In this document: positions 1 to 5,635 of the stretch, piece after piece | Layout: each line of letters opens with the position of its first letter | Position numbering within the stretch: position 1 is the stretch's first letter | DNA from: Geobacter sp. | GTDB lineage: Bacteria; Desulfobacterota; Desulfuromonadia; Geobacterales; Pseudopelobacteraceae | NCBI GenBank assembly: GCA_027346925.1 | Contig: DAIERH010000113.1 | Span: forward strand, 1 to 7,245 | Reading direction: 5' to 3' | DNA: 7,245 nucleotides | The notes under the pieces: model-generated | Databases searched by the model: none | What the model was told of the DNA's origin: nothing | What the model saw: the letters and a program-made list of their open reading frames with translations, nothing else | Position numbers and translations under genes: made by a program

Positions 1-83
1 TCCGGTCTAAAGAGCAATATCAGAATGCCCGCTTAAAAGCAATCCCACAGCCGATGCAGGATTGACGGGCGTTTATTCGAATG

Positions 84-93
84 CTGTATACAG
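84..93. promoter_or_regulatory. Perfect 10-bp palindrome, possible operator
   Basis: CTGTATACAG is its own reverse complement. It contains TATACA (87-92), which could serve as a -10 element for TTGACG at 62-67 (19-bp spacing, longer than ideal). A palindrome on or next to a promoter upstream of frdC would suit a dimeric regulator. Geobacter has a known repressor of TCA-cycle genes, HgtR. I cannot confirm that this site matches its binding motif, so the protein partner is left open. Confidence 0.3.
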
Positions 94-100
94 AATTTTG

Positions 101-129
101 TTGCAATTTTTTATAACGGCGTTTAGTAT
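101..129 (+). promoter_or_regulatory. Candidate sigma70 promoter for frdCAB
   Basis: TTGCAA (101-106) and TAGTAT (124-129) are separated by 17 bp. Each matches the sigma70 consensus at four of six positions. They lie in the most AT-rich part of the leader. Transcription would start near 136 and give a leader RNA of about 200 nt before frdC. This is a consensus match only. The upstream pair at 62-92 is an alternative or second promoter. Confidence 0.4.
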
Positions 130-156
130 GCCCTGTCTGGAAAATGCAGGGCGTAC
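126..156. repeat. Inverted repeat with 10-bp arms in the frd leader
   Basis: The left arm GTATGCCCTG (126-135) and right arm CAGGGCGTAC (147-156) are reverse complements at nine of ten positions. The mismatch would be a G-U pair in RNA. The loop is 11 nt. The left arm overlaps the -10 element of the candidate promoter. If transcription begins near 136 the element can act only as DNA, as an operator. If it begins from the upstream promoter pair, the RNA would contain a stable hairpin. No run of T follows, so it is not an intrinsic terminator. Confidence 0.55.
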
Positions 157-210
157 CCACGACCACGATTGCAGACCGCACATCTATAAATACACTCGAA
201 GGAGGATGGT

Positions 211-261
211 ATGCAGGTTGCCAACAGATTGCGCTGGCGTGGCCCTCCCGGGCATCGGTAG
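211..261 (+). CDS. Possible 16-residue leader peptide (uORF)
   Basis: A perfect Shine-Dalgarno sequence, AAGGAGG (199-205), stands 5 nt before an ATG at 211. The frame runs 16 codons to TAG (259-261) and encodes MQVANRLRWRGPPGHR. This ribosome binding site is stronger than those of frdC and frdA. The peptide is basic (four Arg plus a His), has no membrane segment and resembles no family I know. Its place, 81 nt before frdC and just ahead of a GC hairpin, would suit a translated leader that affects expression of the operon. It could also be a chance site. There is no run of one amino acid codon of the kind used in classical attenuation. Confidence 0.35.
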   Translation: MQVANRLRWRGPPGHR

Positions 262-273
262 TTTCCCCTCTTC

Positions 274-287
274 GCGGGCTTTCCCGC
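274..287 (+). other. Small GC hairpin between the leader ORF and frdC
   Basis: GCGGG (274-278) pairs with CCCGC (283-287) around a CTTT loop, giving a five-pair GC stem. It lies 13 nt after the stop codon of the short leader frame and 55 nt before the frdC start. There is no T tract, so it is not a terminator. Ribosomes on the leader frame would come close to it. Confidence 0.35.
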
Positions 288-342
288 ACTCTTCGCACGA
301 ATCGTTATCGCAGCCCCACACTCTAGAAAAGGAAGGATAGAT

Positions 343-1008
343 ATGCAACTGCTCACGTCATCTATCGGCAGAAAGATCCTGATGGCGATCACCGGCCTGT
401 TCATGGTCCTGTTCGTCATTGTCCATCTGCTCGGCAACTCCTCGGTCTTCGCCGGCCCCGGCGGCCTCAACGCCTATGCCGAGCATCTCCACAGCATGCC
501 GCTGCCCATCATCGCGGCATTCCGTGCCGTCATGCTGGTCGTTATCTGCGTGCATATCTGGTTCGGCATCCAGTTGACCATCGAAAACAGCGGCGGCCGT
601 CCCCAGCAGTATGCGGTCAAAGCGACCCAGAAGGCGACCTTCGCCAGTGAGAACATGATCTGGACCGGCCTGCTGCTTTTGGCCTTCATCGTCTATCACC
701 TGCTGCAGTTCACCTTCCGGGTAACCCCGGACGTGGCCGCCTTTGCCGGCCAGGTGCCGGGCAACGTCTTCGGCATGGTGGTCACCAGCTTCAAGAATTT
801 CTTCGTTACCTTTATCTATGCCGCCGCCATGGTGACCCTGTTCCTGCACCTCTCCCACGGTGTCCAGAGCTTTTTCCAGACCCTGGGCTGGAACAATGAC
901 CGGGTGCAGCCGGGCATCACCAAGGCAGGCACGCTGGTGGCGCTGGTCCTCTTTCTGGGGTTCGTCGCCATACCGCTGACAATTTTTGCCGGAATTCTGA
1001 AAGGTTAA
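343..1008 (+). CDS. frdC: Fumarate reductase/succinate dehydrogenase, cytochrome b558 subunit
   Basis: This 221-residue subunit anchors the FrdAB catalytic pair in the cytoplasmic membrane. It passes electrons between the quinone pool and the iron-sulfur subunit through two b-type hemes. Five hydrophobic helices are visible, at about 12-31, 56-80, 103-126, 152-170 and 195-218, as in the Bacillus subtilis/Wolinella type C subunit (SdhC b558 family). Likely heme-ligand histidines, one per helix, are His28, His71, His119 and His169 or His172 in HLSHG. The ATG at 343 follows GGAAGG (331-336) by 6 nt. The protein begins with SSIGRK just before helix 1, as is usual for the family. There is no separate D subunit, as expected for the single-anchor diheme type. 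frdA starts 10 nt after the stop codon. Confidence 0.95.
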   Translation: MQLLTSSIGRKILMAITGLFMVLFVIVHLLGNSSVFAGPGGLNAYAEHLHSMPLPIIAAFRAVMLVVICVHIWFGIQLTIENSGGRPQQYAVKATQKATFASENMIWTGLLLLAFIVYHLLQFTFRVTPDVAAFAGQVPGNVFGMVVTSFKNFFVTFIYAAAMVTLFLHLSHGVQSFFQTLGWNNDRVQPGITKAGTLVALVLFLGFVAIPLTIFAGILKG

Positions 1009-1018
1009 GGGGGTTACC

Positions 1019-2935
1019 GTGATACTCGATGGAAAATGTCCTACCGGACCTATTGAACAAACCTGGGATAAGCACCGCTTCGATCTGAAGCTGGTCAATC
1101 CCGCCAACAAGCGCAAATACAACATCATCATGGTCGGTACCGGCCTGGCCGGCGGCGCCGCCGCCGCCACGCTGGGCGAGCTGGGCTACAACGTCCAGGC
1201 GTTCTGCTACCAGGACTCACCGCGCCGCGCCCACTCCATCGCCGCCCAGGGCGGGATCAACGCCGCCAAGGCCTATCCCAACGACGGCGACTCCATCTAC
1301 CGCCTGTTCTACGACACCATCAAGGGTGGCGACTTCCGCGCCCGCGAGGCCGACGTGTGGCGTCTGGCCCAGGTGTCCAACAACATCATCGACCAGTGCG
1401 TGGCCCAGGGCGTCCCCTTTGCCCGCGACTACGCCGGCTACCTGGACAACCGCTCCTTCGGCGGCGCCCAGGTGTCCCGTACCTTCTTCGCCCGCGGCCA
1501 GACGGGCCAGCAGCTCCTTCTGGGCGCCTATTCCGCCCTTTCCCGCCAGATCAAGGCCGGCACGGTCAAGATGTACAGCCGCCGCGAGATGCTCGATCTG
1601 GTCGTCGTTGACGGCGTGGCCAAGGGAATCACGGTGCGCAACCTGGTGACCGGCGAGTTGGAAAGCTACGCCGCCGACGCGGTCTGCCTGGCAACCGGCG
1701 GCTACGTCAACGTGTTCTACCTCTCCACCAACGCCATGGGCTGCTCGGTCACGGCCAACTGGAAGGCCCACAAGAAGGGCGCCTTCTTTGCCAACCCCTG
1801 CTACACCCAGATTCACCCGACCTGTATCCCCCAGGCCGGCGACTACCAGTCCAAGCTTACCCTGATGTCCGAGTCCCTCAGGAACGACGGCCGTTGCTGG
1901 GTGCCCAAGAAGAAGGAAGACCTGGGCAAACACCCCAACGAGATCCCCGAAGAGGACCGCGACTACTATCTGGAGCGCAAGTATCCGAGCTTCGGCAACC
2001 TGGCACCCCGTGACATCGCCTCCCGCGCCGCCAAGGAGCAATGCGACGACGGGCGTGGCGTCGGCCCCGGCGGCCGCGGCGTCTACCTGGATTTCGCCAC
2101 CGCCATCAAGCGCGTCGGTGAGGACACCATTCGGGAGCGTTACGGCAACCTGTTCGAGATGTACGAGAAGATCACCGACGAGAACGGCTACAAGCGCCCC
2201 ATGCGCATGTACCCCGCGCCCCACTACGCCATGGGCGGTCTGTGGGTCGATTACAACCTGATGAGCAACATCCCGGGCCTGTTCGTATTGGGCGAGGCCA
2301 ACTTCTCGGTCCACGGCGCCAACCGCCTGGGGGCCTCGGCCCTGATGCAGGGTCTGGCCGACGGCTACTTCGTCATTCCCTATACCATCGGCGGCTACTT
2401 GGCCACGGTCAAGCCCGCCGGCACCGCCACCGACAACCCCGAATTCAAGAAGTCGGTGGAAGATGTGAAGGCATACCGCGACAAGCTGCTTTCCGTGGGC
2501 GGCAAAAAGACCGTTTCCGAGTTCATGCGCGAACTGGGCGGCCTCATGTGGGAGAACTGCGGCATGGCCCGCTCCAAGGCGTCCCTGGAGACCAACCTCA
2601 AGAAGATCCCCGCCCTGCGCGAAGAGTTCTGGAAGAACGTCAAGGTCACCGGTTCCGGCGCAGACCTCAACCAGGATCTGGAGAACGCCGGCCGCACCGC
2701 CGACTTCCTGGAGTTCGGCGAACTGCTCTGCCGCGACGCGCTGCACCGCGAAGAATCCTGCGGTGGCCACTTCCGGGTTGAGCATCAGACCGACGACGGG
2801 GAAGCCATGCGCAACGATGCGGATTTCTGCTACGTCGGCGCCTGGGAGAGCAAGGGCGAAGGCAAGGAGCCCGAACTGCACAAGGAACCGTTGAAATTCG
2901 ATAACGTACATCTCGCCGTAAGGAGCTACAAATAA
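1019..2935 (+). CDS. frdA: Fumarate reductase/succinate dehydrogenase, flavoprotein subunit
   Basis: This is the 638-residue catalytic subunit, which interconverts fumarate and succinate on the cytoplasmic face of the membrane. It has the dinucleotide-binding GTGLAG (40-45) and the His that carries covalent FAD (His72, in AHSIAAQGG). Active-site residues by family alignment are His266 (HPT), Arg331 (RDIASRA), His402 (HYAMGG) and Arg436 (GANRLGA). SESLRNDG (284-291) and GEANFSVHG (425-433) also fit. The length suits the Wolinella/Bacillus-type subfamily. It starts with GTG, preceded by AAGGGGG (1007-1013), which overlaps the frdC stop codon, so translation is probably coupled. In Geobacter sulfurreducens the equivalent enzyme works in both directions. 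Sequence alone does not show which direction dominates here. Confidence 0.97.
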   Translation: MILDGKCPTGPIEQTWDKHRFDLKLVNPANKRKYNIIMVGTGLAGGAAAATLGELGYNVQAFCYQDSPRRAHSIAAQGGINAAKAYPNDGDSIYRLFYDTIKGGDFRAREADVWRLAQVSNNIIDQCVAQGVPFARDYAGYLDNRSFGGAQVSRTFFARGQTGQQLLLGAYSALSRQIKAGTVKMYSRREMLDLVVVDGVAKGITVRNLVTGELESYAADAVCLATGGYVNVFYLSTNAMGCSVTANWKAHKKGAFFANPCYTQIHPTCIPQAGDYQSKLTLMSESLRNDGRCWVPKKKEDLGKHPNEIPEEDRDYYLERKYPSFGNLAPRDIASRAAKEQCDDGRGVGPGGRGVYLDFATAIKRVGEDTIRERYGNLFEMYEKITDENGYKRPMRMYPAPHYAMGGLWVDYNLMSNIPGLFVLGEANFSVHGANRLGASALMQGLADGYFVIPYTIGGYLATVKPAGTATDNPEFKKSVEDVKAYRDKLLSVGGKKTVSEFMRELGGLMWENCGMARSKASLETNLKKIPALREEFWKNVKVTGSGADLNQDLENAGRTADFLEFGELLCRDALHREESCGGHFRVEHQTDDGEAMRNDADFCYVGAWESKGEGKEPELHKEPLKFDNVHLAVRSYK

Positions 2936-3693
2936 TGAGCGATCACAAGACCATGACACTGACGCTGATCGTGTGGCGCCAAAAGGGGCCCAACGATCCC
3001 GGCAAATTCGAAACCTACACCGCTAAAGGCATCACCGAGCACCACTCCTTCCTGGAGATGCTTGATGTTGTCAACGAAGACCTGATCCACTCCGGCAAGG
3101 AGCCGATCGTATTCGACCACGACTGTCGCGAGGGGATCTGCGGCATGTGCTCCCAGGTCATCAACGGCATGCCCCACGGCGGCCAGGACCGCACCACGGT
3201 CTGCCAGCTGCACATGAGGAAGTTCAAGGATGGCGACACCATCTATATCGAGCCCTGGAGGGCCCGTGCCTTCCCGATCGTGAAGGACCTGATCGTGGAC
3301 CGTTCCGCCCTGGATACCGTCGTCCAGGCTGGCGCCTACGTCTCCTGCCACACCGGCGGGGTGCCCGACGGCAACGCCGTCCTGATTCCGAAACCGGCCG
3401 CCGACGAGGCCATGGATGCCGCCGAGTGTGTCGGCTGCGGTGCCTGCGTGGCCGGCTGCCCCAACGGCGCGGCCATGCTGTTCACCGGCGCCAAGGTTTC
3501 CCAGTACGCCCTTCTGCCCCAGGGCAAGCCCGAGGCAGCGGCCCGCGTCAAAAACCTGGTGGATGCCATGGCGAAATGCGGGTTCGGCAACTGCACCAAC
3601 CACTACGAGTGCCAGGTGGCCTGTCCCAAGGGGATCAACGTCAAGTTCATCGCCCGCATGAACCGGGAGTTCATCAAGGCCCAGTTCGCGTAA
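2935..3693 (+). CDS. frdB: Fumarate reductase/succinate dehydrogenase, iron-sulfur subunit
   Basis: This 252-residue subunit carries electrons between FAD in FrdA and heme in FrdC through three clusters, and every expected cysteine is present. The [2Fe-2S] ligands are Cys64, Cys69, Cys72 and Cys90, in a plant-ferredoxin-like N-terminal domain. The [4Fe-4S] ligands are Cys165, Cys168, Cys171 and Cys230. The [3Fe-4S] ligands are Cys175, Cys220 and Cys226. The assignment follows the spacing known from E. coli FrdB. The ATG shares one base with the frdA stop codon (TAATG at 2933-2937). AAGGAG (2920-2925) lies 9 nt upstream, so translation is coupled to frdA. It is the last gene of the operon, and a strong terminator follows 37 nt after its stop codon. 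Confidence 0.97.
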   Translation: MSDHKTMTLTLIVWRQKGPNDPGKFETYTAKGITEHHSFLEMLDVVNEDLIHSGKEPIVFDHDCREGICGMCSQVINGMPHGGQDRTTVCQLHMRKFKDGDTIYIEPWRARAFPIVKDLIVDRSALDTVVQAGAYVSCHTGGVPDGNAVLIPKPAADEAMDAAECVGCGACVAGCPNGAAMLFTGAKVSQYALLPQGKPEAAARVKNLVDAMAKCGFGNCTNHYECQVACPKGINVKFIARMNREFIKAQFA

Positions 3694-3720
3694 TTCGTAC
3701 GTGTTTCACCAGTTGTTATG

Positions 3721-3729
3721 TGGTACAAT
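3721..3729 (+). promoter_or_regulatory. Candidate extended -10 promoter for cas6
   Basis: TGGTACAAT fits an extended -10 element: TG, one base, then TACAAT, which matches TATAAT at five of six. No good -35 hexamer lies 16-18 bp upstream, which extended -10 promoters can tolerate. Transcription would begin near 3736, inside the left arm of the frd terminator. The new RNA would then lack the full hairpin and escape termination. Confidence 0.4.
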
Positions 3730-3730
3730 C

Positions 3731-3760
3731 AGGGCAGCCGTCAGGCTGCCCTTTTTCTTT
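3731..3760 (+). terminator. Intrinsic terminator of frdCAB
   Basis: AGGGCAGCC (3731-3739) and GGCTGCCCT (3744-3752) form a perfect 9-bp stem around a GTCA tetraloop. It is followed by a T-rich tail (TTTTCTTT, 3753-3760). It begins 37 nt after the frdB stop codon. This is a textbook rho-independent terminator for + strand transcription. It separates the frd operon from the cas6 gene. Confidence 0.93.
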
Positions 3761-3802
3761 GAAGGGGGCCGCCAGCGTAATTTCCTTCTCGGGTCGTGCC
3801 CA

Positions 3803-4744
3803 TTGGATTTCAACCTCGTCAACCTCAAGATCACCATCCGCACCGTCAGCCCCCGGTTGCTGGCCCTCCGTCTGGCCGGGCAGGGAAGCGGGTTCGGGGC
3901 AAGATGCAGGGGTATGGTCTGCCCCAGGCCCACGGCTGACTGCGTGCCCTGTCCCGAACGGCCAGGGTGCACCTGGTACGCCGTGTTCGGCCAGGGGCTC
4001 TCCACCGATCCGGCCGCGCTCAGGCGCCATCAGAAGCCGCCGCTGCCGTTTGTTTTCTCTTTTCCGTTCCCGGACGGGGCCGACGATTCATCCCACATCC
4101 TCGAATGCGGACTGGTGGTCATCGGCCGCGCCATACCCTGTCTGGAGATGCTGCTGGAGGGGTTCGCCCAGTTCCTGGGGGGTGACCCCTGTCTGGAGTC
4201 CGGCGAGATCATCCGGGTTGCCAGCCTCGATTATCAGGGTGAATGCCGGACGTTAGGGAGCAGCGCCCGCGTCACCCAGCCCGAAAACCTGGCGGTGTTG
4301 TCCGGTGCCGGGCTGCTGGAGAGTCGCCCCTGGGGATGCTCCCGCCTGGCGCTCAGGCTGCACTCGCCACTCAGGCTGGCGGCTGACGGCCGGCCATGCA
4401 CCCGCTTCGATTTCAGCCGGTTTGCCCGTTCTCTCATGCGGCGCACCTCATCCCTGGCGTACTACTACGGCGACCGCGAGCCGGACAACGACTTCCGCGA
4501 CCTGTCGCGCCAGGCCGAGGCCGTTGTCTGCAGGGATGACCGTTTTTGTTACGGAGCACCCGCTGGCATGGGGAAAAAACTGGCGGGCATCATGGGCAGC
4601 GGCAGCTTCAGCGGTGACTTCAGCGGCCTGATGCCGTTTCTCGTGCTGGGAACCCTCGTCCATGCCGGCAAGGGGGCGTCCTACGGCATGGGGTGTTATA
4701 CGGTCAGCCCGGCTGAGCCGGGGCGTCAGGCTCCAGAAGATTGA
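3803..4744 (+). CDS. cas6: Orphan Cas6-type CRISPR RNA endoribonuclease
   Basis: Cas6 is a RAMP-fold RNA endonuclease that cuts CRISPR precursor RNA within the repeat. The C-terminal half fits the family well. FSRFARSLMRRTSSLAYYYG (205-224) matches the helix with the RRxSxLA pattern. The C-terminal glycine-rich loop HAGKGASYGMG (287-297) has the typical HxGKGxxxGxG form. The N-terminal part has a cysteine group (Cys35, 40, 47, 50, 56) and PLPFVFSFP, also typical of this Cas6 branch. I cannot name the catalytic residue; His76 is one candidate. Length from TTG 3803 is 313 residues. The frame stays open upstream to GTG 3701, but that start has no Shine-Dalgarno and would translate through the frd terminator. 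TTG 3803 has only a weak site, so the start is uncertain. No other cas gene or array is visible. Confidence 0.82.
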   Translation: MDFNLVNLKITIRTVSPRLLALRLAGQGSGFGARCRGMVCPRPTADCVPCPERPGCTWYAVFGQGLSTDPAALRRHQKPPLPFVFSFPFPDGADDSSHILECGLVVIGRAIPCLEMLLEGFAQFLGGDPCLESGEIIRVASLDYQGECRTLGSSARVTQPENLAVLSGAGLLESRPWGCSRLALRLHSPLRLAADGRPCTRFDFSRFARSLMRRTSSLAYYYGDREPDNDFRDLSRQAEAVVCRDDRFCYGAPAGMGKKLAGIMGSGSFSGDFSGLMPFLVLGTLVHAGKGASYGMGCYTVSPAEPGRQAPED

Positions 4745-4769
4745 CTTGATCTTATTTATTATGTATTTT
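4741..4769 (+). promoter_or_regulatory. Candidate promoter for the deacetylase gene group
   Basis: TTGACT (4741-4746, five of six) and TATTTT (4764-4769, four of six) are separated by 17 bp, in the only strongly AT-rich stretch in this half of the window. The -35 element overlaps the cas6 stop codon. Transcription would start near 4776, leaving a very short leader. No terminator is seen after cas6, so readthrough from cas6 is also possible. Confidence 0.45.
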
Positions 4770-4783
4770 GATAAAATTTATCA
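4769..4783. promoter_or_regulatory. 15-bp palindrome at the deacetylase promoter, possible operator
   Basis: TGATAAAATTTATCA consists of two perfect 7-bp arms around a single central A. It starts at the last base of the putative -10 element and spans the predicted transcription start, a usual place for a repressor site. No T tract or GC stem supports a terminator. The regulator is unknown. Confidence 0.4.
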
Positions 4784-4789
4784 TGACAG

Positions 4790-5635
4790 GTGCGTTCATT
4801 GTCGTCACCCGTGAATAACGCCCTTACGGTGGATGTGGAAGATTGGTACCATGTCTGCGGCATGGGCGGACAAACAGTTCCTCCGCGCCATTCATGGCGG
4901 GTCGAGGCCAATGTCGGGAAGATCCTGGCACTGCTGGAGCGCTGCCGGTGCAGGGCAACCTTTTTCATGCTCGGCTCGGTGGCCGAATCGAACCCGGAAC
5001 TGGCGCCCATGATCAGCGCCAGGGGACATGAGATCGCCTCGCACGGCTACTCCCATACGTTGCTGTCCAGGATGGATCACCAACAATTTCGGGATGAACT
5101 TTTGCGTACGGAACGGATACTGATCGAACAGACCGGGCAGCGGCCGGTCGGCTACCGCGCCCCCCAGTGGTCCGTGTCGCCCCGAACACCATGGGTGGAC
5201 GAGGTGCTGGCCGAGCACGGTTACCTGTACGATTCCAGCCGTAGCCCGCTTCCCTTTGTGGGCGATGCGTCCGGCCCGCGCCATCCCTTTCGCATTGCCA
5301 CCGCCCATGGCGTGCTGTGGGAGATTCCCCCCATGGTGACCCCGACCCGCCTGGTCAACCTCCCCAGCGCGGGGGGATGGGGGTTCAGGCTGTTTCCGCT
5401 GGCCATGGTCCGGGCCACCATTGAACGCTATCAACGGGAGGAAAGTCCGGCGGTGCTCTATCTGCATCCCCGCGAGGTCGATCCGGACGGGCCCCGTCTG
5501 CGGCTTTCACCCCTGAAACGTTTCGCGGCCTATGGCACGCGAGCGGACGCCGCGCCGCGCATATCCGCACTGCTGGAACGTTTTCGCTTCACGCCCCTTC
5601 GGGAGATGGTAGCAGCGTGGCCGTCTGTATCCTGA
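4790..5635 (+). CDS. Polysaccharide deacetylase, DUF3473/PEP-CTERM-locus type
   Basis: This is a 281-residue NodB-like deacetylase, probably removing acetyl groups from an exported or cell-surface polysaccharide. Residues 11-19 (ALTVDVEDW) hold the catalytic and metal-binding aspartates Asp15 and Asp18. SHGYSH (84-89) supplies metal-binding His85 and His89. GYRAPQWS (121-128) is the third conserved motif. The C-terminal part has GGWGFRLFP (195-203), LHPREVDPD (225-233) and a fit to DUF3473. This resembles the deacetylase subfamily found in exosortase/PEP-CTERM exopolysaccharide loci. No signal peptide or membrane helix is visible. GTG 4790 has no clear ribosome site. TTG 4799, which follows AGGTG (4788-4792) by 6 nt, is a reasonable alternative, as is GTG 4811. 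The 3' end overlaps the next gene by 19 nt, so the two are co-translated. Confidence 0.88.
   Translation: MRSLSSPVNNALTVDVEDWYHVCGMGGQTVPPRHSWRVEANVGKILALLERCRCRATFFMLGSVAESNPELAPMISARGHEIASHGYSHTLLSRMDHQQFRDELLRTERILIEQTGQRPVGYRAPQWSVSPRTPWVDEVLAEHGYLYDSSRSPLPFVGDASGPRHPFRIATAHGVLWEIPPMVTPTRLVNLPSAGGWGFRLFPLAMVRATIERYQREESPAVLYLHPREVDPDGPRLRLSPLKRFAAYGTRADAAPRISALLERFRFTPLREMVAAWPSVS

Larger units (their letters stand above)
1..342 (+). other. Leader/intergenic region upstream of frdC
   Basis: No gene of normal size is supported here. The reading frames that cross the region have no usable ribosome binding site and no recognisable product. The stretch from about 60 to 130 is AT-rich compared with the rest of the window and holds two promoter-like sequences. 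One is TTGCAA/TAGTAT (101-129). The other is TTGACG at 62-67 with TATACA at 87-92, at a less favourable 19-bp spacing. Further on come a 10-bp-arm inverted repeat (126-156), a 16-codon frame with a perfect Shine-Dalgarno sequence (199-261) and a small GC hairpin (274-287). The motif GGCGTTTA occurs twice (68-75 and 118-125). Positions 1-60 show nothing I can interpret. Confidence 0.7.

Noticed and set aside
85..129. Sigma54 promoter in the frd leader
   Set aside because: TTGCA occurs at 101-105 but there is no GG-containing -24 element at the required spacing.
62..340. 92-codon TTG-initiated frame in the frd leader
   Set aside because: It has no ribosome binding site, no recognisable protein features and an atypical codon pattern, and it covers the likely promoter elements.
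358..1170. Antisense reading frame (270 codons) across frdC
   Set aside because: It is the antisense shadow of a gene with five membrane helices and heme histidines. The product has no recognisable domain and no ribosome site.
1217..2959. Long antisense reading frame (580 codons) across frdA
   Set aside because: It mirrors frdA, whose FAD and active-site motifs are all intact. Long open antisense frames are expected opposite GC-rich genes with strong third-position bias, and the translation is a low-complexity Gly/Ala/Val-rich sequence.
3147..4256. 369-codon + strand frame spanning the end of frdB, the terminator and half of cas6
   Set aside because: It is an Arg/Pro/Gly-rich shifted frame of two genes that have clear motifs in other frames. 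It also crosses a strong terminator.
4352..4378. Repeated CTCAGGCTG within cas6
   Set aside because: Both copies encode Leu-Arg-Leu in the same frame, so protein repetition explains them.
4708..4722. CCCGGC/GCCGGG hairpin near the end of cas6 as a terminator
   Set aside because: The stem is only six pairs with a 3-nt loop, lies inside the coding sequence and has no T tract directly after it.
4783..4818. 11-codon ATG frame overlapping the deacetylase start
   Set aside because: It has no ribosome site, is very short and lies out of frame with the deacetylase. It is probably incidental.
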